Assembly (NCBI RefSeq): GCF_013362995.1
Contig: NZ_JABWDV010000406.1
Location: 1 to 32,550 of the forward strand
DNA length: 32,550 nt
DNA from: Streptomyces sp. TRM64462
Lineage (GTDB): Bacteria > Actinomycetota > Actinomycetes > Streptomycetales > Streptomycetaceae
Reading direction: 5' to 3'
In this document: piece by piece, positions 15,494 through 23,889 of the stretch
Layout of the letters: the number at the start of each line of letters is the position of its first letter
Numbering within the stretch: position 1 is the stretch's first letter
Made by a program: the position numbers and the translations under genes
Notes under the pieces: generated by a model
Seen by the model: only the letters and a program-made list of their open reading frames with translations
Databases searched by the model: none
What the model was told of the DNA's origin: nothing

Positions 15494-17026
15494 TTACTCC
15501 TCGTCCTCGATCCAGCCCATGGTCCGCTCGACGGCCTTGAGCCAGCTCTTGTACTCGCGTTCGCGGGTCTCCGCGTCCATCCGCGGAGTCCACTCGGCGG
15601 CGCGGCGCCAGTTGGCGCGCAGCGCGTCGGTGTCGGGCCAGAAGCCGACGGCCAGGCCGGCGGCGTAGGCCGCGCCGAGGCAGGTCGTCTCGGCGACCAT
15701 CGGACGCACCACGGGTGCGTCGAGGACGTCCGAGAGTGTCTGCATCAGCAGGTTGTTGGAGGTCATGCCGCCGTCGACCTTCAGTGCGGTCAGTTCGACG
15801 CCGGAGTCCTTGGTCATGGCGTCGGTGATCTCGCGGGTCTGCCAGGCGGTGGCCTCGAGCACGGCGCGGGCGATGTGCGCCTTGGTGACATAGCGGGTCA
15901 GGCCGGCGATGACGCCGCGGGCGTCGGACCGCCAGTACGGGGCGAACAGGCCGGAGAAGGCCGGCACGAAGTAGGCGCCGCCGTTGTCCTCGACCGAGGA
16001 CGCCAGGGTCTCGATCTCGGCCGCGGAGTTGATCAGGCCCATCTGGTCGCGCATCCACTGCACCAGCGAGCCGGTGACGGCGATGGAGCCCTCCAGGGCG
16101 TACACCGGCGCCTTGTCGCCGATCTTGTAGCCGACGGTGGTGATCAGCCCCGAGTAGGAGTTGATGATCTTTTCGCCGGTGTTCAGCAGCAGGAAGGTGC
16201 CGGTGCCGTACGTCGACTTGGCCTCGCCCTCGGAGAAGCAGGTCTGGCCGAACAGGGCCGCCTGCTGGTCGCCGAGCGCGGAGGCGACCGGGACGCCGTC
16301 GAGGACGCCGCCCTTGACCGTTCCGTACACCTCGGCGGAGGAGCGGATCTCCGGCAGCACGGCCGCCGGGACCTCCATGGATTCGAGGATCTTCTGGTCC
16401 CACTCCATGGTGTGGAGGTTCATCAGCATGGTGCGGGAGGCGTTGGTGACGTCGGTGACGTGGTGGCCGCCGTCGACGCCGCCGGTCAGGTTCCAGATGA
16501 CCCAGGAGTCCATGGTGCCGAAGAGGATGTCGCCGCGCTCGGCGCGCTCGCGCAGGCCCTCGACGTTGTCGAGCAGCCAGCGGGCCTTCGGTCCCGCGAA
16601 GTAGGAGGCGAGGGGCAGGCCGGTCTCGCGGCGGAAGCGGTCCTGGCCGACGTTGCGGCCCAGCTCCTTGCAGAGCGCGTCGGTGCGGGTGTCCTGCCAG
16701 ACGATGGCGTTGTGGACGGGCTCACCGGTGTTCTTGTCCCACAGGACGGTGGTCTCGCGCTGGTTGGTGATGCCGATGGCCTTGACGTCGGCGGCGGTGA
16801 TGCCGGCCTTCGCGATGGCGCCGGCGACCACTTCCTGGACGTTGGTCCAGATCTCGGCGGCGTTGTGCTCCACCCAGCCCGGCTTCGGGAAGATCTGCTC
16901 GTGCTCCTTCTGGTCGACGGACACGATGCGCCCGTCGCGGTCGAAGACGATGCAGCGGCTGGAGGTGGTGCCCTGGTCGATGGCCGCGATGAACGGGCCG
17001 GTGCCGTGGGAGGTCGTGGCGGTCAT
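15494..17026 (-). CDS. glpK: Glycerol kinase
   Basis: Phosphorylates glycerol with ATP in the cytoplasm. The 510-residue protein has the FGGY kinase plan: phosphate-1 motif [16 protein letters not shown] near residue 14, [15 protein letters not shown], glycerol-binding [15 protein letters not shown], the adenosine motif region [15 protein letters not shown], and [13 protein letters not shown] near the end. The start at 17026 ([19 protein letters not shown]) fits family length, with GAGGAG 10 nt upstream; an earlier in-frame start would add about 30 low-complexity residues. It lies 46 nt after glpF and 6 nt before glpD. It equals gylA of the S. coelicolor glycerol operon and should be induced by glycerol through GylR. 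Confidence 0.96.
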   Translation of the reverse strand: MTATTSHGTGPFIAAIDQGTTSSRCIVFDRDGRIVSVDQKEHEQIFPKPGWVEHNAAEIWTNVQEVVAGAIAKAGITAADVKAIGITNQRETTVLWDKNTGEPVHNAIVWQDTRTDALCKELGRNVGQDRFRRETGLPLASYFAGPKARWLLDNVEGLRERAERGDILFGTMDSWVIWNLTGGVDGGHHVTDVTNASRTMLMNLHTMEWDQKILESMEVPAAVLPEIRSSAEVYGTVKGGVLDGVPVASALGDQQAALFGQTCFSEGEAKSTYGTGTFLLLNTGEKIINSYSGLITTVGYKIGDKAPVYALEGSIAVTGSLVQWMRDQMGLINSAAEIETLASSVEDNGGAYFVPAFSGLFAPYWRSDARGVIAGLTRYVTKAHIARAVLEATAWQTREITDAMTKDSGVELTALKVDGGMTSNNLLMQTLSDVLDAPVVRPMVAETTCLGAAYAAGLAVGFWPDTDALRANWRRAAEWTPRMDAETREREYKSWLKAVERTMGWIEDEE

Positions 17027-17072
17027 AGGGGGTGTGCTCCTCGGGTCTGTTGAAGGGTCGGGTCGGCCGGGC

Positions 17073-17840
17073 TCAGGCGAACGCGAGGTTGTAGATACCC
17101 CCGGCGATGGCCGCACCGATCAGCGGGCCGGCGACCGGGATCCAGGCGTAGCCCCAGTCGGAGGTGCCCTTGTGGGGCAGCGGGAGCAGGGCGTGCACGA
17201 TGCGGGGGCCGAGGTCACGCGCCGGGTTGATGGCGTAACCGGTCGGGCCGCCGAGCGAGAGGCCGATGGACACGACGACGAACGCGACGATCAGACCGCC
17301 GAGGACGCCGAGGCCCTTGCCGCTGTCGTTGAGGCCCTGGGTGAGGACGGCCAGGACGAGCACGACCGTGCCGATGATCTCGGTGGCCAGGTTCTGCCAG
17401 GTGTTCCGGATCTCGGGGCCGGTGGAGAAGATGCCCAGGACCGGGCCCGGGCCCTCGATGGCACCTTCGACGGGCTTGCGGATGATCTCCGGGTCCCGCA
17501 GGTGCGACTGGAACTGTCCGTAGTAGGCGACCCAGACGAGCGCGGCACCGATCATGGCGCCGAGGAGCTGGCCGGCGAAGTAGACGGGGGTGTTGCTCCA
17601 GTCCCCGTCCTTGATGGCGATGCCGACCGTGACGGCCGGGTTCAGATGGGCTCCGGAGAGGGAACCTGCCGTGTAGACGGCGGTCATGACCGCGAAGCCC
17701 CACCCGAAGGTGATGGCGACCCAGCCGGCGCCGTGCGCCTTGGAGCGCTTGAGCACGACGGCGGCGACGACGCCTCCGCCGAGGAGGATGAGTAGGGCGG
17801 TACCGATGATCTCGCCGATGAAGATGTCGGAGCTGGACAC
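17073..17840 (-). CDS. glpF: Glycerol uptake facilitator (aquaglyceroporin)
   Basis: A 255-residue six-helix channel letting glycerol diffuse in. Both NPA pore motifs are present, [12 protein letters not shown] and [12 protein letters not shown]; the Asp after the second motif is the mark of glycerol-conducting members. The GTG start ([19 protein letters not shown]) has AAAGGAG (17853-17847) 6 nt upstream. First gene of glpF-glpK-glpD. The 315-nt upstream stretch carries the operon promoter and a box identical to one before gylR. Confidence 0.95.
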   Translation of the reverse strand: MSSSDIFIGEIIGTALLILLGGGVVAAVVLKRSKAHGAGWVAITFGWGFAVMTAVYTAGSLSGAHLNPAVTVGIAIKDGDWSNTPVYFAGQLLGAMIGAALVWVAYYGQFQSHLRDPEIIRKPVEGAIEGPGPVLGIFSTGPEIRNTWQNLATEIIGTVVLVLAVLTQGLNDSGKGLGVLGGLIVAFVVVSIGLSLGGPTGYAINPARDLGPRIVHALLPLPHKGTSDWGYAWIPVAGPLIGAAIAGGIYNLAFA

Positions 17841-17968
17841 CCGCGACTCCTTTGTCCTTCGTCCAGGAAAGACGAACCCCGGGTCCCTCCGGTGGTCCGT
17901 GCCCTCGGGATGAGGGCGGTTTCCGGCCTCCTGGCGTTGCCACACTCTAGCGCGTATTTCCGGTAGGT

Positions 17969-18059
17969 GTTCGACAATGCCGACCGATGGACGGCAGTTT
18001 TGCCCCCGTGTGAAGAGGCCGTCAAGAGTTCGAGACCCGTAAACCCGATCGTTACCGAC
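17969..18059 (-). promoter_or_regulatory. glpFKD promoter region with two boxes shared with the gylR promoter
   Basis: Within the non-coding stretch 17841-18155, TTGACG (minus strand 18025-18020) and AAAACT (18001-17996) are 18 nt apart and could be the promoter. GTTCGACAATGC at 17969-17980, just downstream of the expected start, and TCGTTACCGAC at 18049-18059, upstream, are both found unchanged before gylR. The first is the likely GylR operator. The rest of the stretch holds the gylR terminator. Confidence 0.65.
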
Positions 18060-18078
18060 ACACTGCGTACACACGCCA

Positions 18079-18113
18079 CCGCCCGGTGAGCCACGACGGC
18101 CGTCACCGGGCGG
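18079..18113 (-). terminator. Hairpin terminator after gylR
   Basis: A perfect 11-bp stem, 18079-18089 with 18103-18113, encloses a loop that can form its own GCC/GGC pair. It separates gylR from glpFKD. Confidence 0.8.
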
Positions 18114-18155
18114 AACACCCCCGCGGACGCCTCGGCGGACGCCCCGCGCACCCCC

Positions 18156-18920
18156 TCAGAAGCGCCCGGCCCCCAGGTCCCGCGACACCGCCCGCGCCGT
18201 CTCCCGCACCGCGGCGACCAGCTCCGACCGCAGCTCGCCCCGGTCGCACACCCGCTCCACCGCGCCCGTGATCGCCACCGCGCCCACCGGCATCCGCCGC
18301 CGGTCGTGGATCGGCGCGGCCACCGACGCCACGCCCTCCCACGTCTCCTCCACGTCCGCGGCCCAGCCGCGCGCCCGCGTCAGGTCCAGCAGCTCCTCGA
18401 AGTCGTCGAGCGCCGTGACCGTACGGGAGGTGAACGCCTTGCGCTCCACCTCCACCGCCTCGCTGTGCGCCACCGGGTCGTACGCCGAGAGCACCTTGCC
18501 CAGCGCCGTCGAGTGCAGCGGCTGCATCGCCCCCACCTCCAGCACCTGCCGGCTGTCGTCCGGCCGGAACACATGGTGGATCACCAGCACCCCGCGCTGG
18601 TGCAGCACACCCAGATGGACGCTCTCACCGCTGGACCTCGCCAGGTCGTCCGTCCACACCAGCGCCCGCGCCCGCAGTTCGTGCACGTCCAGATAGCTGT
18701 TCCCGAGCCGCAGCAGCTCCGCGCCCAGCTGGTACCGGCCGGAGGCGTCGTCCTGCTCGACGAAGCCCTCCGCCTGGAGCGTCCGCAGTATGCCGTGCGC
18801 GGTGCCCTTCGCCAGGCCCAGCGACGAGGCGATGTCGGAGAGACCCAGCCGGCGCTCTCCGCCCGCGAGCAGCCGCAGCATCGCCGCCGCCCGTTCGAGG
18901 GACTGGATGTTCTTCGCCAT
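18156..18920 (-). CDS. gylR: IclR-family regulator of the glycerol operon
   Basis: A 254-residue IclR-type repressor, equivalent to GylR of S. coelicolor, which represses glycerol genes until glycerol-3-phosphate is present. The N-terminal winged helix (ERAAAMLRLLAGGERRLGLS, then LGLAKGTAHGILRTLQAEGF) is at residues 8-55. The C-terminal effector-binding domain includes GVLHQRGVLVIHHV, LHSTALGKVLSAY, and VASVAAPIHDRRRMPVGAVA with ITGAVERV. The ATG is preceded by AAGGAG, 10 nt away. The gene is upstream of and co-directional with glpFKD but has its own terminator. The box GTTCGACAATGC lies 25 nt upstream of the start codon, consistent with autorepression. Confidence 0.94.
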   Translation of the reverse strand: MAKNIQSLERAAAMLRLLAGGERRLGLSDIASSLGLAKGTAHGILRTLQAEGFVEQDDASGRYQLGAELLRLGNSYLDVHELRARALVWTDDLARSSGESVHLGVLHQRGVLVIHHVFRPDDSRQVLEVGAMQPLHSTALGKVLSAYDPVAHSEAVEVERKAFTSRTVTALDDFEELLDLTRARGWAADVEETWEGVASVAAPIHDRRRMPVGAVAITGAVERVCDRGELRSELVAAVRETARAVSRDLGAGRF

Positions 18921-18945
18921 CCCCGGCCTGCTCCTTCACTCCATG

Positions 18946-18981
18946 GTTCGACAATGCTGAACACTATCGGTCGTTACCGAC
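18946..18981 (-). promoter_or_regulatory. gylR promoter and operator
   Basis: A GATAGT -10 box (18968-18963, minus strand) is followed by GTTCGACAATGC (18946-18957, plus-strand reading), which covers the expected start of transcription. TCGTTACCGAC (18971-18981) lies just upstream. Both boxes recur before glpF. Confidence 0.65.
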
Positions 18982-19090
18982 CTCCGGCCACATCGTGGAA
19001 CCCTCGCAGTGTTCATGGCCGGTCCTGAATCCCCGCCAAGCATGCCGTCCGCCACGTGGGACAACGTGCCCGCCCCAGGGACCCGGCGGT

Positions 19091-19154
19091 TACGCTGACG
19101 AGGTGCGCCTTCTCCTGAAGGACGCAAAGCCGACAGCCGTCGCACCTCAGGGAG
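19091..19154 (+). promoter_or_regulatory. metH promoter and compact structured leader RNA (candidate riboregulator)
   Basis: A TACGCT -10 box at 19091-19096 places the mRNA start near 19100-19104. The leader can fold as follows. P1: GAGGTGCG (19100-19107) with CGCACCTC (19141-19148). P2: CCTTC (19108-19112) with GAAGG (19117-19121), loop TCCT. P3: ACG (19122-19124) with CGT (19138-19140). No unpaired bases lie at the three-way junction. The P2 loop with its closing base, CTCCT (19112-19116), is complementary to GGGAG of the metH ribosome site (19150-19154), so a pseudoknot could hide the site. I do not recognise a named riboswitch class. Confidence 0.55.
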
Positions 19155-19161
19155 CATCTCC

Positions 19162-22100
19162 ATGGCCTCGTTGCCGACCCCGTCCGCCACGCCCGCCGCA
19201 GGGACCGTCCCGCCCGCCGATCCCGCCGCCCGGGCCGCCGCCCTCCGCGAAGCCCTCGCCACCCGCGTGGTGGTGGCCGACGGAGCCATGGGCACGATGC
19301 TCCAGGCCCAGGACCCCACCCTCGAGGACTTCCAGAACCTCGAAGGATGCAACGAGGTCCTGAACATCACCCGGCCCGACATCGTCCGCTCCGTCCACGA
19401 CGCGTACTTCTCCGTCGGCGTCGACTGCGTCGAGACCAACACCTTCGGCGCCAACTTCGCCGCACTCGCCGAGTACGACATCGCCGAGCGCGTCCACGAG
19501 CTGTCCGAGGCCGGCGCCCGTATCGCCCGCGAGGCCGCCGACGCCTCCACCGCCTCCACCGGCCAGCAGCGCTGGGTCCTCGGCTCCATGGGCCCCGGCA
19601 CCAAGCTGCCCACCCTCGGCCACGCCCCGTACACCACCCTCCGCGACGCCTACCAGCAGAACGCCGAGGGCATGATCGCCGGCGGCGCCGACGCCCTCCT
19701 CGTCGAGACCACCCAGGACCTCCTCCAGACCAAGGCCGCCGTCCTCGGCGCCCGCCGCGCCCTCGACACCCTCGGCGTGGACCTCCCGCTGATCGTCTCC
19801 GTCACCGTCGAGACCACCGGCACCATGCTCCTCGGCTCCGAGATCGGCGCCGCGCTCACCGCGCTGGAACCCCTCGGCATCGACATGATCGGCCTGAACT
19901 GCGCCACCGGCCCCGCCGAGATGAGCGAGCACCTGCGCTACCTGGCCCGGCACTCCCGTATCCCGCTGTCCTGCATGCCCAACGCCGGCCTGCCCGTCCT
20001 CGGCAAGGACGGCGCCCACTACCCCCTCACCGCGCCCGAGCTCGCCGACGCCCAGGAGACCTTCGTCCGCGAGTACGGCCTGTCCCTCGTCGGCGGCTGC
20101 TGCGGTACGACCCCCGAGCACCTGCGCCAGGTCGTGGAACGCGTCCGCGACCTCACCCCCGCCCCCCGCGACCCCCGCCCCGAGCCCGGCGCCGCCTCCC
20201 TGTACCAGACGGTGCCGTTCCGCCAGGACACCTCGTACCTCGCCATCGGTGAGCGCACCAACGCCAACGGCTCCAAGAAGTTCCGCGAGGCCATGCTCGA
20301 AGGCCGCTGGGACGACTGCGTGGAGATGGCCCGCGACCAGATCCGCGAAGGCGCCCACATGCTCGACCTGTGCGTCGACTACGTCGGCCGCGACGGCGTC
20401 GCGGACATGGAGGAGCTCGCCGGACGGTTCGCCACCGCCTCCACCCTCCCCATCGTCCTCGACTCCACCGAGGTCGACGTCATCCGCGCCGGCCTGGAGA
20501 AGCTCGGCGGCCGCGCCGTCATCAACTCCGTCAACTACGAGGACGGCGACGGACCCGAGTCCCGCTTCGCGAAGGTCACCCGGCTGGCCCAGGAGCACGG
20601 CGCCGCGCTCATCGCGCTCACCATCGACGAGGAGGGCCAGGCCCGCACCGTCGAGAAGAAGGTGGAGATCGCGGAGCGGCTCATCGACGACCTGACCGGC
20701 AACTGGGGCATCCACGAGGAGGACATCCTCATCGACTGCCTCACCTTCACCATCTGCACCGGCCAGGAGGAGTCCCGCAAGGACGGCATCGCCACCATCG
20801 AGGCCATCCGCGAACTCAAGCGCCGCCACCCGCGCGTGCAGACCACCCTCGGCCTGTCCAACATCTCCTTCGGCCTCAACCCGGCCGCCCGCATCCTCCT
20901 CAACTCCGTGTTCCTCGACGAATGCGTCAAGGCCGGCCTCGACTCGGCGATCGTGCACGCCTCCAAGATCCTGCCGATCGCCCGCTTCGACGAGGAGCAG
21001 GTCACCACCGCCCTCGACCTCGTCTACGACCGCCGCGCCGAGGGCTACGACCCGCTCCAGAAGCTCATGGCGCTGTTCGAGGGCGCCACCGCCAAGTCCC
21101 TCAAGGCCGGCAAGGCCGAGGAACTCGCCGCGCTCCCCCTGGAGGAGCGGCTCAAGCGGCGCATCATCGATGGCGAGCGCAACGGCCTTGAAGCCGACCT
21201 CGACGAGGCCCTGACGACCCGTAAGGCCCTGGACATCGTCAACGACACCCTGCTGGACGGCATGAAGGTCGTCGGCGAGCTGTTCGGCTCCGGTCAGATG
21301 CAGCTCCCGTTCGTCCTGCAGTCCGCCGAGGTCATGAAGACGGCCGTCGCCCACCTCGAACCGCACATGGAGAAGTCCGACGCCGAGGGCAAGGGCACCA
21401 TCGTCCTCGCCACCGTGCGCGGCGACGTCCACGACATCGGCAAGAACCTCGTCGACATCATCCTGTCCAACAACGGCTACAACGTCGTCAACCTGGGCAT
21501 CAAGCAGCCCGTCTCCGCGATCCTCGACGCGGCGGAGGAGCACGGGGCCGACGTCATCGGCATGTCCGGACTCCTCGTCAAGTCCACCGTGATCATGAAG
21601 GAGAACCTGGAGGAGCTCAACCAGCGCGAGCTCGCCGCCAAGTACCCCGTCATCCTCGGCGGCGCCGCCCTCACCCGCGCCTACGTCGAACAGGACCTGC
21701 ACGAGATCTACCAGGGCGAGGTCCGCTACGCCCGCGACGCCTTCGAGGGCCTGCGCCTCATGGACGCCCTCATCGCCGTCAAGCGCGGCGTACCCGGCGC
21801 GACCCTGCCCGAGCTCAAGCAGCGCCGGGTACGCGCCACCGGCACCGCCGTCGTCGAGGAGCGCGAGCCCGAGAGCGGCGTCCGCTCCGACGTCGCCACC
21901 GACAACCCCGTACCCGAGCCGCCCTTCTGGGGCACCCGCGTCGTCAAGGGCATCCAGCTCAAGGAGTACGCCTCCTGGCTCGACGAAGGCGCCCTGTTCA
22001 AGGGCCAGTGGGGTCTCAAGCAGGCCCGCACGGGCGAGGGACCGACGTACGAGGAGCTCGTCGAGACCGAGGGCCGGCCCCGGCTGCGCGGCTGGCTGGA

Positions 22101-22704
22101 GCAGCTCCACACCCAGAACCTGCTCGAAGCGGCCGTCGTCTACGGCTACTTTCCCTGTGTGTCCAAGGGCGACGACCTGATCCTCCTCGACGAGCGCGGC
22201 AACGAACGCACCCGCTTCACCTTCCCGCGCCAGCGCCGCGGCCGCCGCCTGTGCCTGGCCGACTTCTTCCGCCCGGAGGAGTCCGGCGAGACGGACGTGG
22301 TCGGCCTGCAGGTGGTGACGGTCGGCTCCAGGATCGGCGAAGCGACGGCGGAACTCTTCGCGTCCAACTCCTACCGCGACTACCTGGAGCTCCACGGCCT
22401 GTCCGTCCAGCTGGCCGAGGCACTCGCCGAGTACTGGCACGCCCGCGTCCGCGCCGAACTCGGCTTCGCGGCCGAGGACCCGGACGCCGTCGAGGACATG
22501 TTCGCCCTCAAGTACCGGGGCGCCCGCTTCTCGCTCGGCTACGGGGCCTGCCCGGACCTGGAGGACCGCGCCAAGATCGCCGACCTCCTGGAGCCCGAGC
22601 GCATCGGCGTCCACCTCTCGGAGGAGTTCCAGCTCCACCCCGAACAGTCCACGGACGCCATCGTCCTCCACCACCCCGAAGCCAAGTACTTCAACGCCCG
22701 CTGA
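19162..22704 (+). CDS. metH: Cobalamin-dependent methionine synthase
   Basis: Transfers a methyl group from 5-methyltetrahydrofolate to homocysteine through methylcobalamin. The 1180-residue, four-module protein is full length. The homocysteine module (residues about 30-340) has DGAMGTMLQAQDPTLEDF and zinc cysteines in GLNCATGP and GGCCGTTPEH. The pterin module begins at AIGERTNANGSKKF. The cap and B12 module has the cobalt-ligand motif DVHDIGKN with His757, then GMSGLLVKSTVIMKEN. The C-terminal activation domain, which reloads oxidised cobalamin using S-adenosylmethionine, contains RRGRRLCLADFF and closes with HPEQSTDAIVLHHPEAKYF. AGGGAG at 19149-19154 serves the ATG. The gene stands alone, behind a structured leader and before a REP-like cruciform. 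Confidence 0.97.
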   Translation: MASLPTPSATPAAGTVPPADPAARAAALREALATRVVVADGAMGTMLQAQDPTLEDFQNLEGCNEVLNITRPDIVRSVHDAYFSVGVDCVETNTFGANFAALAEYDIAERVHELSEAGARIAREAADASTASTGQQRWVLGSMGPGTKLPTLGHAPYTTLRDAYQQNAEGMIAGGADALLVETTQDLLQTKAAVLGARRALDTLGVDLPLIVSVTVETTGTMLLGSEIGAALTALEPLGIDMIGLNCATGPAEMSEHLRYLARHSRIPLSCMPNAGLPVLGKDGAHYPLTAPELADAQETFVREYGLSLVGGCCGTTPEHLRQVVERVRDLTPAPRDPRPEPGAASLYQTVPFRQDTSYLAIGERTNANGSKKFREAMLEGRWDDCVEMARDQIREGAHMLDLCVDYVGRDGVADMEELAGRFATASTLPIVLDSTEVDVIRAGLEKLGGRAVINSVNYEDGDGPESRFAKVTRLAQEHGAALIALTIDEEGQARTVEKKVEIAERLIDDLTGNWGIHEEDILIDCLTFTICTGQEESRKDGIATIEAIRELKRRHPRVQTTLGLSNISFGLNPAARILLNSVFLDECVKAGLDSAIVHASKILPIARFDEEQVTTALDLVYDRRAEGYDPLQKLMALFEGATAKSLKAGKAEELAALPLEERLKRRIIDGERNGLEADLDEALTTRKALDIVNDTLLDGMKVVGELFGSGQMQLPFVLQSAEVMKTAVAHLEPHMEKSDAEGKGTIVLATVRGDVHDIGKNLVDIILSNNGYNVVNLGIKQPVSAILDAAEEHGADVIGMSGLLVKSTVIMKENLEELNQRELAAKYPVILGGAALTRAYVEQDLHEIYQGEVRYARDAFEGLRLMDALIAVKRGVPGATLPELKQRRVRATGTAVVEEREPESGVRSDVATDNPVPEPPFWGTRVVKGIQLKEYASWLDEGALFKGQWGLKQARTGEGPTYEELVETEGRPRLRGWLEQLHTQNLLEAAVVYGYFPCVSKGDDLILLDERGNERTRFTFPRQRRGRRLCLADFFRPEESGETDVVGLQVVTVGSRIGEATAELFASNSYRDYLELHGLSVQLAEALAEYWHARVRAELGFAAEDPDAVEDMFALKYRGARFSLGYGACPDLEDRAKIADLLEPERIGVHLSEEFQLHPEQSTDAIVLHHPEAKYFNAR

Positions 22705-22748
22705 CCCCACCCACCGCCCGCCCCGTCAAGCCGTTGTGGGCAGGCGTT

Positions 22749-22831
22749 CCTCCCCCAAGGACTTCGTCCAGGGGGACCCCCAGGGCGATGGGGGTCCCCC
22801 TGCTCGAGCGGAGCCGAGAGCTTGGGGGAGG
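22749..22831. repeat. Streptomyces REP-like intergenic cruciform
   Basis: Outer arms CCTCCCCCAAG (22749-22759) and CTTGGGGGAGG (22821-22831) pair perfectly. Inner arms CAGGGGGACCCCC (22769-22781) and GGGGGTCCCCCTG (22790-22802) also pair. Between them, GGACTTCGTCC (22759-22769) and a GCTCGAGCGGAGCC-type segment form side hairpins. I recognise this CTCCCCCAAG...AGGGGGACCCCC pattern as a widespread intergenic repeat in Streptomyces genomes. Here it may also end metH transcription. Confidence 0.8.
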
Positions 22832-22877
22832 GTGGGCACAACTCCCCCGGGGCGCTGCGCGTAACCGGACGGCCCGC

Positions 22878-22910
22878 CCCCGGGGGGCGTACACCACCGT
22901 CCCCCCGGGG
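22878..22910. repeat. Inverted repeat of two self-palindromic G/C blocks
   Basis: CCCCGGGGGG (22878-22887) and CCCCCCGGGG (22901-22910) form a 10-bp stem with a 13-nt loop. It lies in the 389-nt gap between metH and the HAD gene, a gap otherwise without a recognisable gene. Confidence 0.6.
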
Positions 22911-22980
22911 CACAACGCGCTACGTACCGGTAGCACGCCACGCCGTAGGCAACAGGCGCGCGCCCCGGCGCACAGCGACG

Positions 22981-22999
22981 TACACTGGTCGGTCCAGTG
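22981..22999 (+). promoter_or_regulatory. -10-like TACACT overlapping a 17-bp operator-like palindrome
   Basis: TACACT at 22981-22986 overlaps CACTGGTCGGTCCAGTG (22983-22999), an inverted repeat with 6-bp arms and one further pair, about 95 nt before the HAD start codon. It resembles a TetR-type site placed on a promoter. No cognate regulator is nearby. Confidence 0.45.
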
Positions 23000-23093
23000 C
23001 AGGCCGGTCGCACCCCGCCCCACGGGGGAGCTCGAACGAGCTCCCGCCGCGGCGCCCGCGACCGGCCTTCTCGTCCCCATGGAGGTGTGCCGG

Positions 23094-23795
23094 ATGACCA
23101 GCAGCGTCCCCGCGTCCCTGACCCGTACCGCCGACGGCTCGGCCCTGCAGGCCGTGTTCCTCGACATGGACGGCACCCTCGTCGACACCGAGGGCTTCTG
23201 GTGGGACGTGGAGGTCGAGGTCTTCGCCGCACTCGGCCACGCCCTGGACGTGTCCTGGCGCGACATCGTCGTCGGCGGCCCCATGACCCGCAGCGCCGGC
23301 TACCTCATCGAGGCCACCGGCGCCGACATCACCCTCCCCGAGCTCACCACCCTCCTCAACGACCGCTTCGAGGAGCGCATCGACAACGGCGTGCCCCTCA
23401 TGCCCGGCGCCCGACGCCTCCTCACCGAGCTGTCCGCGCACGGCATCCCCACCGCCCTGGTCTCCGCGTCCCACCGCCGCATCATCGACCGCGTCCTGTA
23501 CTCCCTCGGCCCCGACCACTTCACGCTCACCGTCGCCGGCGACGAGGTGCCCCGTACGAAGCCGCACCCCGACCCGTACCTCCACGCCGCCCGCGGAGTC
23601 CGCGCCGACCCCGCCAGATGCGCCGTCATCGAGGACACCGCCACCGGCGTCGCCGCCGCCGAGGCCGCGGGCTGCCGCGTCGTCGCCGTCCCCTCCGTCG
23701 CGCCGATCGCCCCCGCCGACGGACGGGTCGTCGTCGGATCACTCGAAGAAGTCGATCTCGGCTTTCTGCGATCTCTGATCACAGGAATGGACTGA
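23094..23795 (+). CDS. HAD-superfamily phosphatase, beta-phosphoglucomutase-like
   Basis: A 233-residue haloacid dehalogenase fold enzyme acting on a small phosphorylated metabolite in the cytoplasm. Motif I is FLDMDGTLVDTEGFWW, in which the first Asp is the nucleophile and the second the general acid. The helical cap follows (residues about 25-95). Motif II is ALVSASHRR, motif III the Lys of PRTKPHPDPYLHAA, and motif IV VIEDTATGVAAAEAAG. It thus has a complete active site. The ATG at 23094 has GGAGGT 7 nt upstream; another ATG at 23079 would overlap that ribosome site. The substrate is not predictable. It stands between two unusually long, structure-rich gaps. Confidence 0.9.
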   Translation: MTSSVPASLTRTADGSALQAVFLDMDGTLVDTEGFWWDVEVEVFAALGHALDVSWRDIVVGGPMTRSAGYLIEATGADITLPELTTLLNDRFEERIDNGVPLMPGARRLLTELSAHGIPTALVSASHRRIIDRVLYSLGPDHFTLTVAGDEVPRTKPHPDPYLHAARGVRADPARCAVIEDTATGVAAAEAAGCRVVAVPSVAPIAPADGRVVVGSLEEVDLGFLRSLITGMD

Positions 23796-23810
23796 CCGCA
23801 CACCGAGCGT

Positions 23811-23889
23811 GTCACGTTGAATACTGGAAAAACTCAGGGCTGCCAGGCGTGCATTTTGCGTGACATCACGGAAAAGCCCGCAACGTGAC
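23811..23889. promoter_or_regulatory. Nested palindromes in the gap before the solute-binding protein genes
   Basis: The 477-nt gap 23796-24272 holds no convincing gene. GTCACGTTG (23811-23819) is repeated inverted as CAACGTGAC (23881-23889). Inside lies a 22-bp imperfect palindrome, 23854-23875, with arms TTTTnCGTGA and TCACGnAAAA. This AT-rich block stands out in a GC-rich genome. It may be a regulator site for the downstream transporter genes; the text GTGAC-N6-GAAAA in it resembles a GlnR-type box. A GTGGC/GCCAC hairpin followed by TAATCTTTT lies at 24081-24102. Confidence 0.45.

Noticed and set aside
13874..17053. Very long plus-strand frame across glpD and glpK
   Set aside because: Same shadow effect; GlpD and GlpK are complete on the minus strand with ribosome sites and correct spacing.
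19000..19161. Cobalamin riboswitch before metH
   Set aside because: The promoter leaves a leader of only about 60 nt, far below the roughly 200 nt needed, and no B12-box was seen.
19147..22710. Long open frame of over 1100 codons antisense to metH
   Set aside because: It mirrors metH codon for codon and has the Gly/Ala/Val/Asp-rich composition expected of the complement of a high-GC gene; metH itself has every catalytic motif.
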